Shown here: positions 20,846-32,466 of the stretch, piece by piece
Layout of the letters: the number at the start of each line of letters is the position of its first letter
Position numbering within the stretch: the stretch's first letter is position 1
NCBI RefSeq assembly: GCF_031755915.1
Contig: NC_083388.1
Coordinates: 28,489,001-28,553,000, forward strand
Reading direction: 5' to 3'
DNA from: Ziziphus jujuba
Taxonomy: Eukaryota > Streptophyta > Magnoliopsida > Rosales > Rhamnaceae
DNA: 64,000 nt
Position numbers and translations under genes: made by a program
The notes under the pieces: model-generated
What the model was told of the DNA's origin: nothing
Databases searched by the model: none
What the model saw: only the letters and a program-made list of their open reading frames with translations

Positions 20846-23329
20846 TTACACTTCGTAAGATTGGATCTTTTGGGATGGGATGGTTGTGGATATGGAATAT
20901 GGAAATGGGCATGGTGGATCAAGAACTTCAACAACTCCTTCAAGCATTTGTACAACCTTCTTCATGGTGGGCCTAAGGTTCGGGTTCTCTTGAATACACC
21001 AAAGAGCAACCATCACAAATGCCTTCAGCTTCTTCTTGTTCTCAATATGCTCATCACAATTCACCAGCATATCTAATGCACCTTCTTGGTAGCAATCATA
21101 TGCCCAATCTGTCAATATCCCTTTCTCTTCCCCACTCTGATTCTCAGATTCTACACTTTTTCGACAGCAAATGATTTCTAAGAGTACAACTCCAAAGCCA
21201 TACACATCCACTTTGGCTGTGATGGGCATGTTCCTGAACCATTCGGGGGCCACATACCCTTTTGTTCCTCTAATGGCAGTGTGGGTATGGCTCTGGTCCA
21301 TCTTCAAAAGCTTTGACAATCCAAAATCCGATATCCGAGCCATGTTCTTTTCATCAAGAAGAATGTTCTGCGGCTTTATATCGCAGTGGATGATCTGGCT
21401 GCTGCATTCTTCGTGTAAATATAGGAGTCCTCTTGCAACCCCATAAGCAATTTCGACTCGTTGGTTCCAAGCGGGCTTGATTTCACCAAAAAGATATTTT
21501 GCCAAAGTTCCATTGCTCAAGTACTCGTAAACCAGCAGCCGATGTTGTCCCTCGTCGCAGTATCCAAGCAAACGGACCAGGTTCTTGTGATGTGTTTGAC
21601 CAATGATGTTGACTTCGTTCTTGAACTCCCTCTCGGTATCCTCCACCACATAGTTGAGTTTCTTCACTGCTACAGCCAGACCAATGCCAGAGCCGATCTG
21701 TAAGAACCCTTTGTAAACAATTCCAAAAGCTCCCCTTCCCAGTTCTTCTTCGAACCCATTGGTGGCTTCTTCCAGTTCTTTGTAAGTGAAGCAACTCAAA
21801 TTCACTTGGACAGTTTTACGTGGCGTGGTTTTGAGCTTCCTGCGGTAAATGAAGAAAAATCCAACAAAGATAGCGGCAAGCAATACAAAATTGATAAAAA
21901 CAGAGCTGCCAAAAAGCACTGATCCAATGACGATCAGATTGTCATTATCCTTCTCCTTCTTCTGTGGATTATTCGGAGGAACTAGATGATCAGTGGAATT
22001 ATCCTTGCGTACTTTGATAAAGGCCTGAGAGTTAAGACTGGTGTCCACTCTGCCATTGGCGAGAGGTATCTTCTTCTTCCAGCAAGTTCCGTCTCTGAAA
22101 ATGGCAACAGCACACATGCAATCTTGAAGGCAAGTCTGATTGCACTTCTCTGCGGTGAAAGGCTTCAACATGGTGTAATCTGATAAAGGCCAGTCAGTGT
22201 TAATTAGCACCTCAACCTTATAAAGATCCTCTGAAATAGAATTACTAAGCTGATCTTCAGCACAGCCCTGTGGGAAATCTGGTTTGCAGTCCCCATAAAT
22301 ATCGCTGGGATCGAGCAGAGAGTATCCAGTTGGACAATGGCAAGTGGGTCTCCTATCTTCTTTGAGAGTGCAAATGCTGTTGTATCCACAAATACCAAGA
22401 CCCGAATCTACAAGAAGATCTTGGCAAATATCTCCCGGTACAGACCAAAGAGTAGTCCAAGTGCCGCCGGAATTCCCAGCTTTTGGGTGAGAATACAGAG
22501 TAAAAATTCCATCATAATCAAGGGTGGCTCTTAAATAGTTGTCTTCTCCTCCTCCCTGCTCTTTGAGAACTTTTCTATCACCGTTCTCTCTCAGAACGTA
22601 AATGGCGCCTGACTGATTGAACACCAACCGGCTGCCCGGACTGACAGATGAATTAGAATCAGATGCAGCAGTATCGCTTTGATAATAGTAGGAATTGGGA
22701 TTGTCCGTGGGCAAGTTGACGGTGTAGAGCTCAAGATTCCCATCTTGTCCCAAACTGAGCCGAAACCTTCCTTTTGAGTAGTTGGTAGCAGACTGTCGAG
22801 AATAAAGGACACCCCCTCTGACCATCGTCTGTGTAGGCAACATGGTATCAGTAGGAATCTCGAAACTCTGCCATAACCTGTCTGAATTGCTGCCTTGGAG
22901 AGCAAAGTTTCCGTCATCGCTCATATTTCCAGAGACGACAACCCCAGAAATAAGGTCAGAGCGCCATAGCTCTTGGCCTTGAGGATCGGTGAGAATTAGT
23001 CCTCCGTTAGCAGTGAGGTTGACTCTTGATCCCCTTGTCACCGGCCGACCTTCATTTGCGTGCCAAACGATGGTTTTGTCGGGAATTTTGTTGAACCATA
23101 TGGAAAGCAAGAAGAGATCGTTTTGAAGGTGACGAAAACCGAATGCAAAGTCTCCAGAGGGAGAGAGCCATGATGAAGAGGAATTGAGGTGTAAAGCAGA
23201 GAGAGAAGCCCCGACGGGTACAGAGCCATTAGTTTGGGCAAAAACAGAAAGTAGTGGTAACAGAAGAAGAAATAAGGAAAACACAACAAGTGTACCAGGA
23301 GAAAACGCCATTGCCAGAGAGACAACCAA
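20846..23329 (-). CDS. G-type lectin S-receptor-like Ser/Thr kinase, second copy
   Basis: 827 residues, one exon, same architecture as its neighbour. Two starts compete: Met1 at 23329 and Met7 at 23311 (MAFSPGTLVVF). Met7 gives a more typical signal peptide, cleaved near residue 31 (SVFAQ). Lectin domain about 36-165 (WLSPSGDFAFGF, LWQSFEIPTDTMLPTQ), EGF-like about 302-349 (CGYNSICTLKE, CHCPTGYSLLD), PAN-like about 356-440, transmembrane helix about 465-495, kinase about 520-800. Kinase motifs: LGRGAFGIVYKG, AVAVKKL (Lys556), HCDIKPQNILLD, DFGLSKLL, GTKGYVAPEWF and RPTMKKVVQMLEG. Non-RD like its partner. The C-terminal tail is longer (PYSISTTIPSQ and beyond). All catalytic residues are intact. 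Confidence 0.95.
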   Translation of the reverse strand: MVVSLAMAFSPGTLVVFSLFLLLLPLLSVFAQTNGSVPVGASLSALHLNSSSSWLSPSGDFAFGFRHLQNDLFLLSIWFNKIPDKTIVWHANEGRPVTRGSRVNLTANGGLILTDPQGQELWRSDLISGVVVSGNMSDDGNFALQGSNSDRLWQSFEIPTDTMLPTQTMVRGGVLYSRQSATNYSKGRFRLSLGQDGNLELYTVNLPTDNPNSYYYQSDTAASDSNSSVSPGSRLVFNQSGAIYVLRENGDRKVLKEQGGGEDNYLRATLDYDGIFTLYSHPKAGNSGGTWTTLWSVPGDICQDLLVDSGLGICGYNSICTLKEDRRPTCHCPTGYSLLDPSDIYGDCKPDFPQGCAEDQLSNSISEDLYKVEVLINTDWPLSDYTMLKPFTAEKCNQTCLQDCMCAVAIFRDGTCWKKKIPLANGRVDTSLNSQAFIKVRKDNSTDHLVPPNNPQKKEKDNDNLIVIGSVLFGSSVFINFVLLAAIFVGFFFIYRRKLKTTPRKTVQVNLSCFTYKELEEATNGFEEELGRGAFGIVYKGFLQIGSGIGLAVAVKKLNYVVEDTEREFKNEVNIIGQTHHKNLVRLLGYCDEGQHRLLVYEYLSNGTLAKYLFGEIKPAWNQRVEIAYGVARGLLYLHEECSSQIIHCDIKPQNILLDEKNMARISDFGLSKLLKMDQSHTHTAIRGTKGYVAPEWFRNMPITAKVDVYGFGVVLLEIICCRKSVESENQSGEEKGILTDWAYDCYQEGALDMLVNCDEHIENKKKLKAFVMVALWCIQENPNLRPTMKKVVQMLEGVVEVLDPPCPFPYSISTTIPSQKIQSYEV

Positions 23330-25613
23330 AATTTTAATAATTATAGTTCTCGATAACAGCCGCGGCTTGGTTTTTCTCAGAGGAAGAAGATGCTGTGTGG
23401 TGATGTTTTAGTCAATACTTGCCGAGGTCAATACCGGGTCCTCACTGTCAAGAAATAAGGCAATTCGGTTCCTATCACCTTGTACAATAATAAATAAGAA
23501 AATTATTTTTTTTTTTTAATTTTTTAAATGAAAGAAGATTATGGATATCCCTGCGCCAGGGAAGATATTTTTTTAGAATTTACAATCCCATGATTATTTT
23601 TTTTTTTTTTTTTTTTACAAATTAAATTAGAAAAAAGACGAGCTTTTCTTTTTTTTCCACTTTGACTGAAGACTAGTCTAAGTTTATAACGTACAAATTG
23701 GAGTTTATATATATATATATATATGTACATACATACACATACTTTGAATGTATTTTTATTTTATTTGACTGAACTTTCATAAGGGAAAAATATATGTTTC
23801 TTCTGCACCACTATATGACAATAAAGACCGTATAATTATAATTTATTGAGCTTTAAATCGGTTCTTTTATTTCCCAATATTATTCATTCCTTAATCCTTC
23901 TTACTTTCTATACATATATACTAATTAAATGCAAGAGAGTTTCCAACCTAAAGTAAGGGAAATTCCTAATGCGAAACCAATCTTATTACTGTTAAGATCA
24001 GTAACAATAGTTTATAAAATATATAACACGGTTTATAGATATGTAATATTTAATTATAAAATTAATAATATTTTAAATTTTGAAACGTTATTCATTTGAT
24101 AATTTAATATTATTTGTTTATCAATATTTTAAATTTTGAAACCTTACTCATTTGATAATTTAATATTATTTGTTTATCAACCATCGTAAAATCAATTTCA
24201 ACGAAGACACTCTAGTAAATAAGTGTGTTGATTAGTTAATGTTAGAATTTCTAATCCAGGCCTGCTGAAATAATATGTATATATATATATATATATATAC
24301 ATGTTTATATATATTATACACACATAATCTGCAAGTTTTCTTTCTTATTTGTACATGGTAGGTCCTTTTAATATTTAATTTTGAATAGTAATATCACTTA
24401 TTTATTAATCTTCGAACTCGCAGGAGAAAGTGAAAGTTTAACGAAACAATTTCTTAATCGCATACATACTAAATATTATTCATCAGTTGCAAGGTGATTT
24501 TTTTTTTTTTTTTTTTTTGGGATAGTTAATCGGAAGGTGTCAAGGGCTTTGTATAATGATTGAATTAAATAAGTTTTCCTAAAGTATGTAAGATATCCAA
24601 CGGTCATCTAGAAACTCAGTATTTAAAAATTGATGGTTACTGTTGAACGCAGTTGAAAATTACAGGCACAACAAACAATCAATATCATTTTTAGTAGATT
24701 AAATCGTAGGTCGGCAGTTTTGGCATTATACGTTTCATTAATCATGTAGGTATCCACGAACAAATTAAGTTACTGATTGTTTGGCAAAATTTGCCACACT
24801 TTGTAAGGAAAAGTGTGCTTGGTCTGCGCTGGGCTTTCATGGCTACTTCCTCTATTACTTGATTATATATATATACAGGAAAAATCGACTATTGAACCTG
24901 CAACGTTATTGTCACAATTTGGAAAACTCAAAGTCAATAGTCAAATTTTTATTTAAATTTTCTGCAAGAAATTAGCATTTTCGTGACCCACATTTTTGTC
25001 TTGTCTTTGACAGCTCCGCACCTTTATCACGCAAAACATTGTCAATGTCAAGAGAAAATAATTTTCAAAGTGGAAAAATCAAACGATAAAACTTTTGGAT
25101 TGAAGTTAATTTAGACGCCACAAATTAATTTGGTCACTGGAATGTATTTTTGAAATAGCAGGAGCTATATTTATTATTATTTGTTGCTTCTTCATTGTAA
25201 GTGAAGCTATATATTCAAATTGATTTGCACAGCCTCTATGTGGGGCACCTGTGTGGCTGTTTAGCACTTAGCACCAACCAATAGAGAAGCTCAAACGGCT
25301 GACTTCGAGAAAAAAACAGAAGTTGGTTGCAAAATAAATAAGGTAAACTGAGAAGAATCATGGTAAGCATTATTGCCAGGGGACCATACCAAACTATGGT
25401 TTCAAAACTATGGTTTCATCAGCCATTACTGTTTGATTATAAAAATATGAAACTGAAACTGCAAGGCAAAAATATGCATTTAACTGTTTTTCTTTTCTTT
25501 TTCTTTTTTTAATTTTTTTTTTCTTTTTTCAAGGCCTCCTACGGAATGGAAAGAAGAACTGTGATATGAGGTACTGTTTTGGTCAATATTTGCACGGATA
25601 AAGTGGTAGCTAG
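23330..25613. other. AT-rich intergenic region
   Basis: No gene recognised. It contains poly(T) runs (23590-23616, 24499-24519), (AT)n runs (23707-23724, 24277-24299) and a 56-bp direct duplication. The first few hundred bases should hold the promoter of the kinase starting at 23329. Confidence 0.5.
24067..24178. repeat. 56-bp direct duplication
   Basis: 'aatattttaaattttgaaac' and the following sequence through 'ttatttgtttatc' occurs at 24067-24122 and again at 24123-24178, nearly identical. It is non-coding. Confidence 0.85.
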
Positions 25614-26581
25614 CAGGGATGGGTAAAAATGGAATTGGACCGATTAAATCTACCAAACTGATATATTTGATTTGGTTTGCGTTAATTTTAACTTATTAAT
25701 CGGTTTGGTTCGATTAAATATATAAAAAAATAAAAATGATCGGTTCAGATTAGGAGTTAGATAAAATTTTACCCAATTCAATTCGTACCAAATCAATCAT
25801 TAATGAAACTAATATTTTATTTTACTTTTATATATAAATATAGTATATAATTATAAAATAAAATTATTATTTTATTTATTGTGAGAATGAGATTGAAGAG
25901 TGGAAGAAAATTTTTTAAAATAATTTTCATTTTTATGGATTGTTAGTTTATTTAATTATAAGTTCATTTTGAAATTTAAGATTTCAGATTATATTCTATT
26001 TTATAATTATTAATAGTTGTAAATTTGTTATAGAATTTATTTGTTGGTGTATGATGTATTTGTATAATTAAGTTGTAGTTGTAGACTTATATTGTAGTTG
26101 TATGATTTTATGTTGTATTATTTCACTTGTATTGTAGTTGTATGGTTTTATGTTATATTGTAGTTAATAATTAGTTTATTTGATATTTTTGCTAGGTGAA
26201 TGTATGTTAAAATTATTTAATTTAGATATTATTAATTTAGATAATAGCTTGAAAAATATATTTAATTCAAAATATAATACATGAATATGATTGAAGATTA
26301 ATAATTAAAAAAATCTAAAAAAAATTTATACAATTTTGAACCCAATGTATATAATTTTCCATCTCAAAATAGTATAAATAAAAAAATTTGGGCTGAGGCC
26401 CAATATGAGGCCCAAACCGTTAACCCAACCCAAATCGACCAATAACCATCGGTTTGGTTCGATCTCAGGTTGAACTTGACGGTCAGTTCGGTTCGATTTC
26501 GTATCCAATCCAAACCAAATTAGTCGATTCGGTTTGAAAAAATCCATAAAACCGAACCAACCCACACCAAACTCACCCCTA
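25614..26581. mobile_element. non-autonomous hAT-like DNA transposon
   Basis: The left end CAGGGATGGGTAAAAA and the right end ACTCACCCCTA form imperfect terminal inverted repeats of the hAT type (CAGGG.TGGG). They are flanked by 8-bp target-site copies, gtagctag (25606-25613) and atagctag (26582-26589), which match at 7 of 8 bases; 8 bp is the hAT hallmark. The element is about 968 bp, AT-rich inside, and carries GGTTCG/CCGAACC-rich subterminal motifs such as 'cggtttggttcgat' near both ends. No transposase is encoded. Confidence 0.75.
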
Positions 26582-26589
26582 ATAGCTAG

Positions 26590-28451
26590 CTGTCTCGACC
26601 TAGGGAATTGAAGACATTGCTCCCAACACAAACAACAATAGAAAAATATGAGAGGGAAAGATTTTCCACCAAATACAATTGACAATCTGATCATTTTTCG
26701 TGTTGGAATTTGATTAGTATCTTCTTTCTACGAAAAGAACAAACATGTATAAGACGAGAAGACGAAAGAAAACAAGCAAAGACTGTTTCAATGCTTCTTA
26801 AAACTATAATATTCAGTCTAATTATCAATGATCATTTTATCGATAAAATATAAGTAAAACTAATAGAATATAAACTTTGAATTCTTTTTTTTTATTTGTT
26901 TTTGGATACTTTTGTTATAAATATAAGGTTTCTATGGTAAAAATATAAATATCAAATGATAAAAAAATTTGCAAATTTTAATCGAAATAAAAATTTGATT
27001 CTTTGATTTTAAAATAATTTTTATCCCATAATAATGCTCAACGATCTCATATATTTCTTACACTACAACGATTACATTTTATAAATAGTAGCATTTCAAA
27101 TCTTCAAAAACAACTAACAACTTTTATATTATTTATTTTTTTATTTTTTCTATATGGATGAATGGTAAAAATATAACAAGTATATTTTTTCTTTATCTTT
27201 TAGTAGTAGAAAATTATTATTATTTATAAAAAAGATTGTATCTCGTTTGAAGAAATTCATTGTTTTCAAAATATATAAAGTGTTAAAAGTTGTTTTGTTT
27301 ATAATAATATGTACTTGCCACTCTAAAATTGTATTTTTTCACTAAAACATTATTTTTTATTTTAAAAATAAAAAATTCAAATATTTTAAATAATTTGACA
27401 ATCAAATAAATAAATAAATGACTTCTATTCACAAAAATTCCTACAATTTTTACATTATTTTGATAAGGCAGACCTGGGAGTAAGAGGCGTCCTTTGAAAT
27501 TCAAGTTCCTAATCCATTTATCTTTCCAAGTTCCAACCATACATATCAATTCCAATTCCAATTGGGTGGTTGTGTGTGTGGATGTCACCTATCAGGTATT
27601 ATTATGGCTTTTTCCAATCCCAGCTGATTGATATGCTACTGAAAGCACCAGCCACTATTATTGCCTCAATAATATTCAAATTTATGTATAAATTTTGATG
27701 ATCTTATATATCCAAAGGGCTACTTTTCAATTCAAATCTTATAAAGTGATGTGATGGAATTAAATACGTTATCCGAAAGTTTGTTAAGAATTACCAACAT
27801 TTTATTAACTTATAAAAACTCAGTATTTCAAATCATATATTTATAATATGAGGAAGAAATTAACGGTAAGCGTTTTGTGGGGTGCTTTTCTCTCTTCCAT
27901 TTTATATATTTGCTGTTCAACAAACGATTTGTATACATAAAAACGAATTTTAAAGATTGAAATATCATAAATTAATTACAAAATAAGATCAATAATGATC
28001 ATGCACTCTATATCGACTTGAAAGGAACACCAATTTGAAGACTCAAAAGTCAATAATCAAACTGTTTTTATTTACTTTTTCCACAAGAAATTATAGTTTT
28101 TTGGTGACACACATTACCTCTATTTGCTCTGTCTGCACCTAGATCACTTAAATACTATGAAGAGAACGGACAATTTTCAATGACGAAAAATCGAACCATT
28201 ACCATAGTACTTAGAAAAAAAAAATTAAAAAAGGCACACGCACACACCTATAAAGCTATTAATAAAGCTGTAGCATACAAAATATTAAAAATTTTGTACT
28301 TCCGATGAAGTAGCTAGAGCAGAGTTGTAGCGCTCATGTTTTCTTTAAAGCGTAGCTTAAACGCCAGTCTAAAAACTTTTCAAGTTACCAAATTCGATCA
28401 ACACTGAACCCACAAAAGCTGATGATGAAGCGGTTCACTTCACATGAGCAC
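26590..28451. other. gene-free AT-rich region
   Basis: Very AT-rich, with no protein-like reading or repeat that I can support. Confidence 0.5.
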
Positions 28452-28757
28452 TCAGAGAAAGGATTTAATTTTCCAGTTTTCTTGAGTGGGTGACCTAGTG
28501 ATCATGTTGTCCTGGGTTTGGTTCATAATGCTTTTTAGGCTTCTAGTCTTTAGCTTTCCTGAATGGTGAGCGCATACATCTTCTTGTCCCACCTGCCCAT
28601 AATTCTTCCAATCTATGTCTTCATATCCCTTGTGTTCCAGCTTTCTCTTCTTCACTGCCCGTTCACCCTCTTTGTTGGCCATATTTAACATTTTTTTTTT
28701 AAAATGTCTCTTCAATATCACAAACAAATGGTGTGTATATATGATTGATAAGAACAA
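28452..28757 (-). other. short ORF with a faint WRKY-like segment
   Basis: A 101-codon minus-strand ORF contains a basic start (EGERAVKKRKLEHKGYEDI) followed by DWKNYGQ. That resembles the DGY.WRKYGQK heptad of WRKY transcription factors with changed residues. The zinc-binding Cys/His pattern does not follow cleanly (only C and HH are seen), so it cannot be a working WRKY domain. It may be a relic exon or coincidence. Confidence 0.25.
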
Positions 28758-31669
28758 TATAATATAAAATTCCTTTATGTATAAAGCAAAGATTTATAAT
28801 AGAAAAACCACTTGTTCATAAGATGTAGCTTCAGGTAGGCAACTGCAATTAACAAGCTGTTATTATGTTTAAGTCCGTGACAGAGACTCAACTTGTTAAA
28901 ACAAGTTTTAATTCTAAAATATGGTCAAGAATTACAAAAGCATTTGGCAAATGATTTTAGCACTTCCTGAAATTACTACGATCAATGTCAACGCATTCTT
29001 ATATATGTATATATATATATATATATATCCAGCTTTTAGCCTAATAAGCATACCCGTGAGTGATAAAATTCTGTAATTTTGGCCGAGTAATAACTGCATC
29101 ACGGTTTCCTCTTCCCCTGGATGATCACCAGAACACCAAATCATTCATCGTTTTTTCTATAAAACAGTACTCTTCAAATCACATAACTAAATCTATCTAG
29201 TACGATGATTTTCAAAAACTAGCATAAGGTTTTGGAACTGTATTACATATTCTCTACATAGGTATATATTACATGGTGTATAGGATTGAAATATGTTGAC
29301 GACATAAAAGATAAATCATTAAAAATGAGTCGGGTACTAAGGTAATTTCTCTTCTCTTTTTTTTTTTTAATAATTAAATAGGACGCTTAAATTTATAAAC
29401 TTTACATATGTAAAGCATCAATGCAGGAACTTGTTTATTTAATGAATATGTTGAAGGGGTAGAAAGATATAAGATTAGCTTAATAAAAGAATAATAATTT
29501 ATTTTAAATGATTGCACGAATTTATTACCATACAAATTTAAATTTAGGTATGTACAGCGTCGTGAGTGCGGGAAACCTTATTTTAACACATAAAAGAATA
29601 AAATTATTAACTCCAATGATAGCATACTATTGTTCTGCCAAGAGAAAGATTTAGGCACTACATATATATTAGGCATGGCTAAGTTTCAAAACTTGCAAAG
29701 CTTAGATAAAGAAGATTTGAGGGAAATTCGTATACATTTCATTAGCAAACAAACCTGCAGGTGTCTGCTGATCATCAGCATTTTTTCCTCTAGTCTCTTC
29801 TATGTCCGACAAAAACATATGTATGTAAAGAAACATAATTAGGCCCCTTAAAATGATATTTATATATGAAAGTTTTATAGGTGCCACTACAGCAGCCACA
29901 GTTTTCTCCAAAATCAACCTTTACATAAAGAGATTGTTAACATATATAAGTTGTTAGATCAAGCACTATATAGCGAGAGCGTCCAAATAAATTGTGCAAC
30001 CTAAAAAATGTAAATTAGTAGAGATTAGGAAGTAAGGAAAATGGGTCATCACCTTGGGTCCAAGGTTTGGAGAAATGGTAACCGAAGGGTCCAAATTGAT
30101 AGTTGGCTGACCACTTTGAAGAAATGAATTGATGGTGTCATGGAAAATATACCATGCTTTTGGATAGCCATCTTGGTTTTGTACCATTGGAAAAGGTATA
30201 TCATATATAGTGCAAGGCTTTTGGTGGTGATTCTGGAGTTGGAGAATCTGGATCAACACCAGCGACTGGCAGCGATGAAACTTCCTGCTCTATTTGGACT
30301 GAAAAATTACCTACTGATGAGGCAACAGAACAAGGTGGAGGAGAGCGAGGTCGTCTCCTTCTAATCCCTCTCTCGTTTTTTAATCTCTTCAAACTAAAGC
30401 AAGGAAAAAATTACCAAATGATAGTGTTGTAATTAAGAAGTGGAGTGTTATATGTGTCTGAATACCCTCTTATTTATAAAGTCTACATTCTGTCTCTGGT
30501 TAAAGCTCCTCTGGTCATTTACTTCGACAAGTGTTACCTCACGCTGCCATATGTACATTGCCAGAATGTATATTCATCGAAATTCATCCTTAATCCCCAT
30601 ATTTGCTCCTTTTTTTTCTTTTTTTCTTTTTTTTTTTTTTTTGGTTGTGTCCCTCAACGTTTATGCTTCTTAAGTTATTTGTCAAAATTGAACAAATACC
30701 CTTCCACAATTAAATTTTATGAAAAGTCCTGCAAACCCAAGAAGCCAGAAACAGGGAAATACCAATTTATGTTCAATGCAAATCCGTATACACTGTATAC
30801 TACATAGAAGTAAAAAGCGCACAAATTATGATGTTCGGCTAATTCTTCTCCATGAGTTACACGTGGAAGTCTGAACTCAGCATGCCATATTTGCTGCGAC
30901 ACATAATGCATTAATTATAGTGCAAGGATTGTCTGTAAGTTTAAATTCCATTTACTTCTAATATCTGTAAAAATTCAATTCCAATATGGAAGAAAATCCA
31001 CTCATAATTTTTTTTTAAAAAAATCCATAAAGATAATGAAACTCATGCATTAGGAAAACTTAGTCCATCATGATTGATATCGATTTTTATCCCTCTAAAA
31101 GTAACAGGTTATTATAGCATTCTTATATTAGCACAACAAAAAGCACATATCTGATCTAACATACTCAATGTATAAACATGCCAAAATACTTCATTAAGTT
31201 GGTAAAGATTTATGTGCCCGAAATCATTATCATATAAATCCAACTCCCTTTATTAGAACAAGAGTTAAAGCCAAAAATACGAGGAAGAAAAATTCAAATT
31301 TACTGCCATGAAACACAACAAATATCAGAAATTAAGTCGGCAAGCATTTGAATGCATCCAAGAAAAAAACATGAGCCTGGAATCATGGTCTTTTGAAAAA
31401 AGAGGAAAATATTATAATGGAAGAGAGAGAGGAAAAGCAATGAGCCTTAAGTTAAGACAGCTAACTAAGTTTGCACCTTAGCTGGCTGAACGCATTGACA
31501 CGTTAATGAACAAAGCTTTCTGAATCTGTCTCTTCTGGACCACTCAAAAATGCATAATTCCAAAAATATTTATATAAAGTAACAAATTCCATACGACAAA
31601 AAAAGGGCTACTTAATACGTTTAAGACAGAAGTCTAGCAAAGTTCTCATGCCGATATGAAACATATTTT
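28758..31669. other. intergenic region with unassigned exon-like pieces
   Basis: No complete gene. On the minus strand near 30200-30392 an AG acceptor is followed by GIRRRRPRSPPPCSVAS and then SSLPVAGVDPDSPTPESPP. Near 30055-30190 another reading (DGYPKAWYIFHDTINSFLQ) ends at a GT donor. They lie downstream of the AT-hook gene and could be alternative 3' exons of it, or a relic. A (TA)n run lies at about 29005-29028 and a T-rich run at 30609-30641. Confidence 0.35.
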
Positions 31670-32425
31670 TTAGTAAAACATAGCCACTGATGATGATAAG
31701 TTTTTGACATTGTTTGCCTGATTTTGATCCTGATCCTTCACCTTCCTCGGCCTCCCTCTCTTAGGCTTCGGCTTCTCTGGGTTCCTACATTATCAACCAT
31801 GCCCTTCGTTACTGTTTTTTTTATTTATTACAAACTCATTAAGAAAATTGGCAAATAACCAGAAGTATGCACCCAAACAAGAGAAAGAAAGAGAGCCAAA
31901 CAAGAGAAAGAAAGTGAGAGCATAAGTACTCGATGTTTCCACTTAATGGTTCGTCTGCCACCAACTTGGGCCAACCCTTTACGGGCTTTGGCTTCCCTGT
32001 GCACCACCTTCATAGAAAAATGTTGATAATTGATTTGATCACTGTCAAATGAGGAAGATAGGATACAAACGCAAAAACATATTCCAAAATGCAATGTTTA
32101 CATGTTTAAAACAGTATAAGCACAAGCACTTTTGTGCTTATTTGAGACACAAAGGGAGGGAGAGGAGAGCTGGTACCTATTATTCCTATCGACTGCATAA
32201 TGTTGCACCCTCATTGGCCTTCCTCTTTTCAGCTTCTGCATTTCCCTGTTGCTTCATAATCAAATGATTGTTATTGGTTTGCCAAGACAAGTAGAAAGAG
32301 CACCTATATGCCCCTAAGCATAGCAATAATGTCATGGATGCACATGGAGAGAGCATCATCAAAAATATATATTCCCACTACCTTAGGTGATAGTATAGTC
32401 AATTTTCATGTATGATAATAAATAT

Positions 32426-32466
<41 letters not shown>

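Noticed and set aside
28452..28757. Functional WRKY transcription factor
   Set aside because: Only a loose DWKNYGQ match. The zinc ligands and the rest of the domain are missing.
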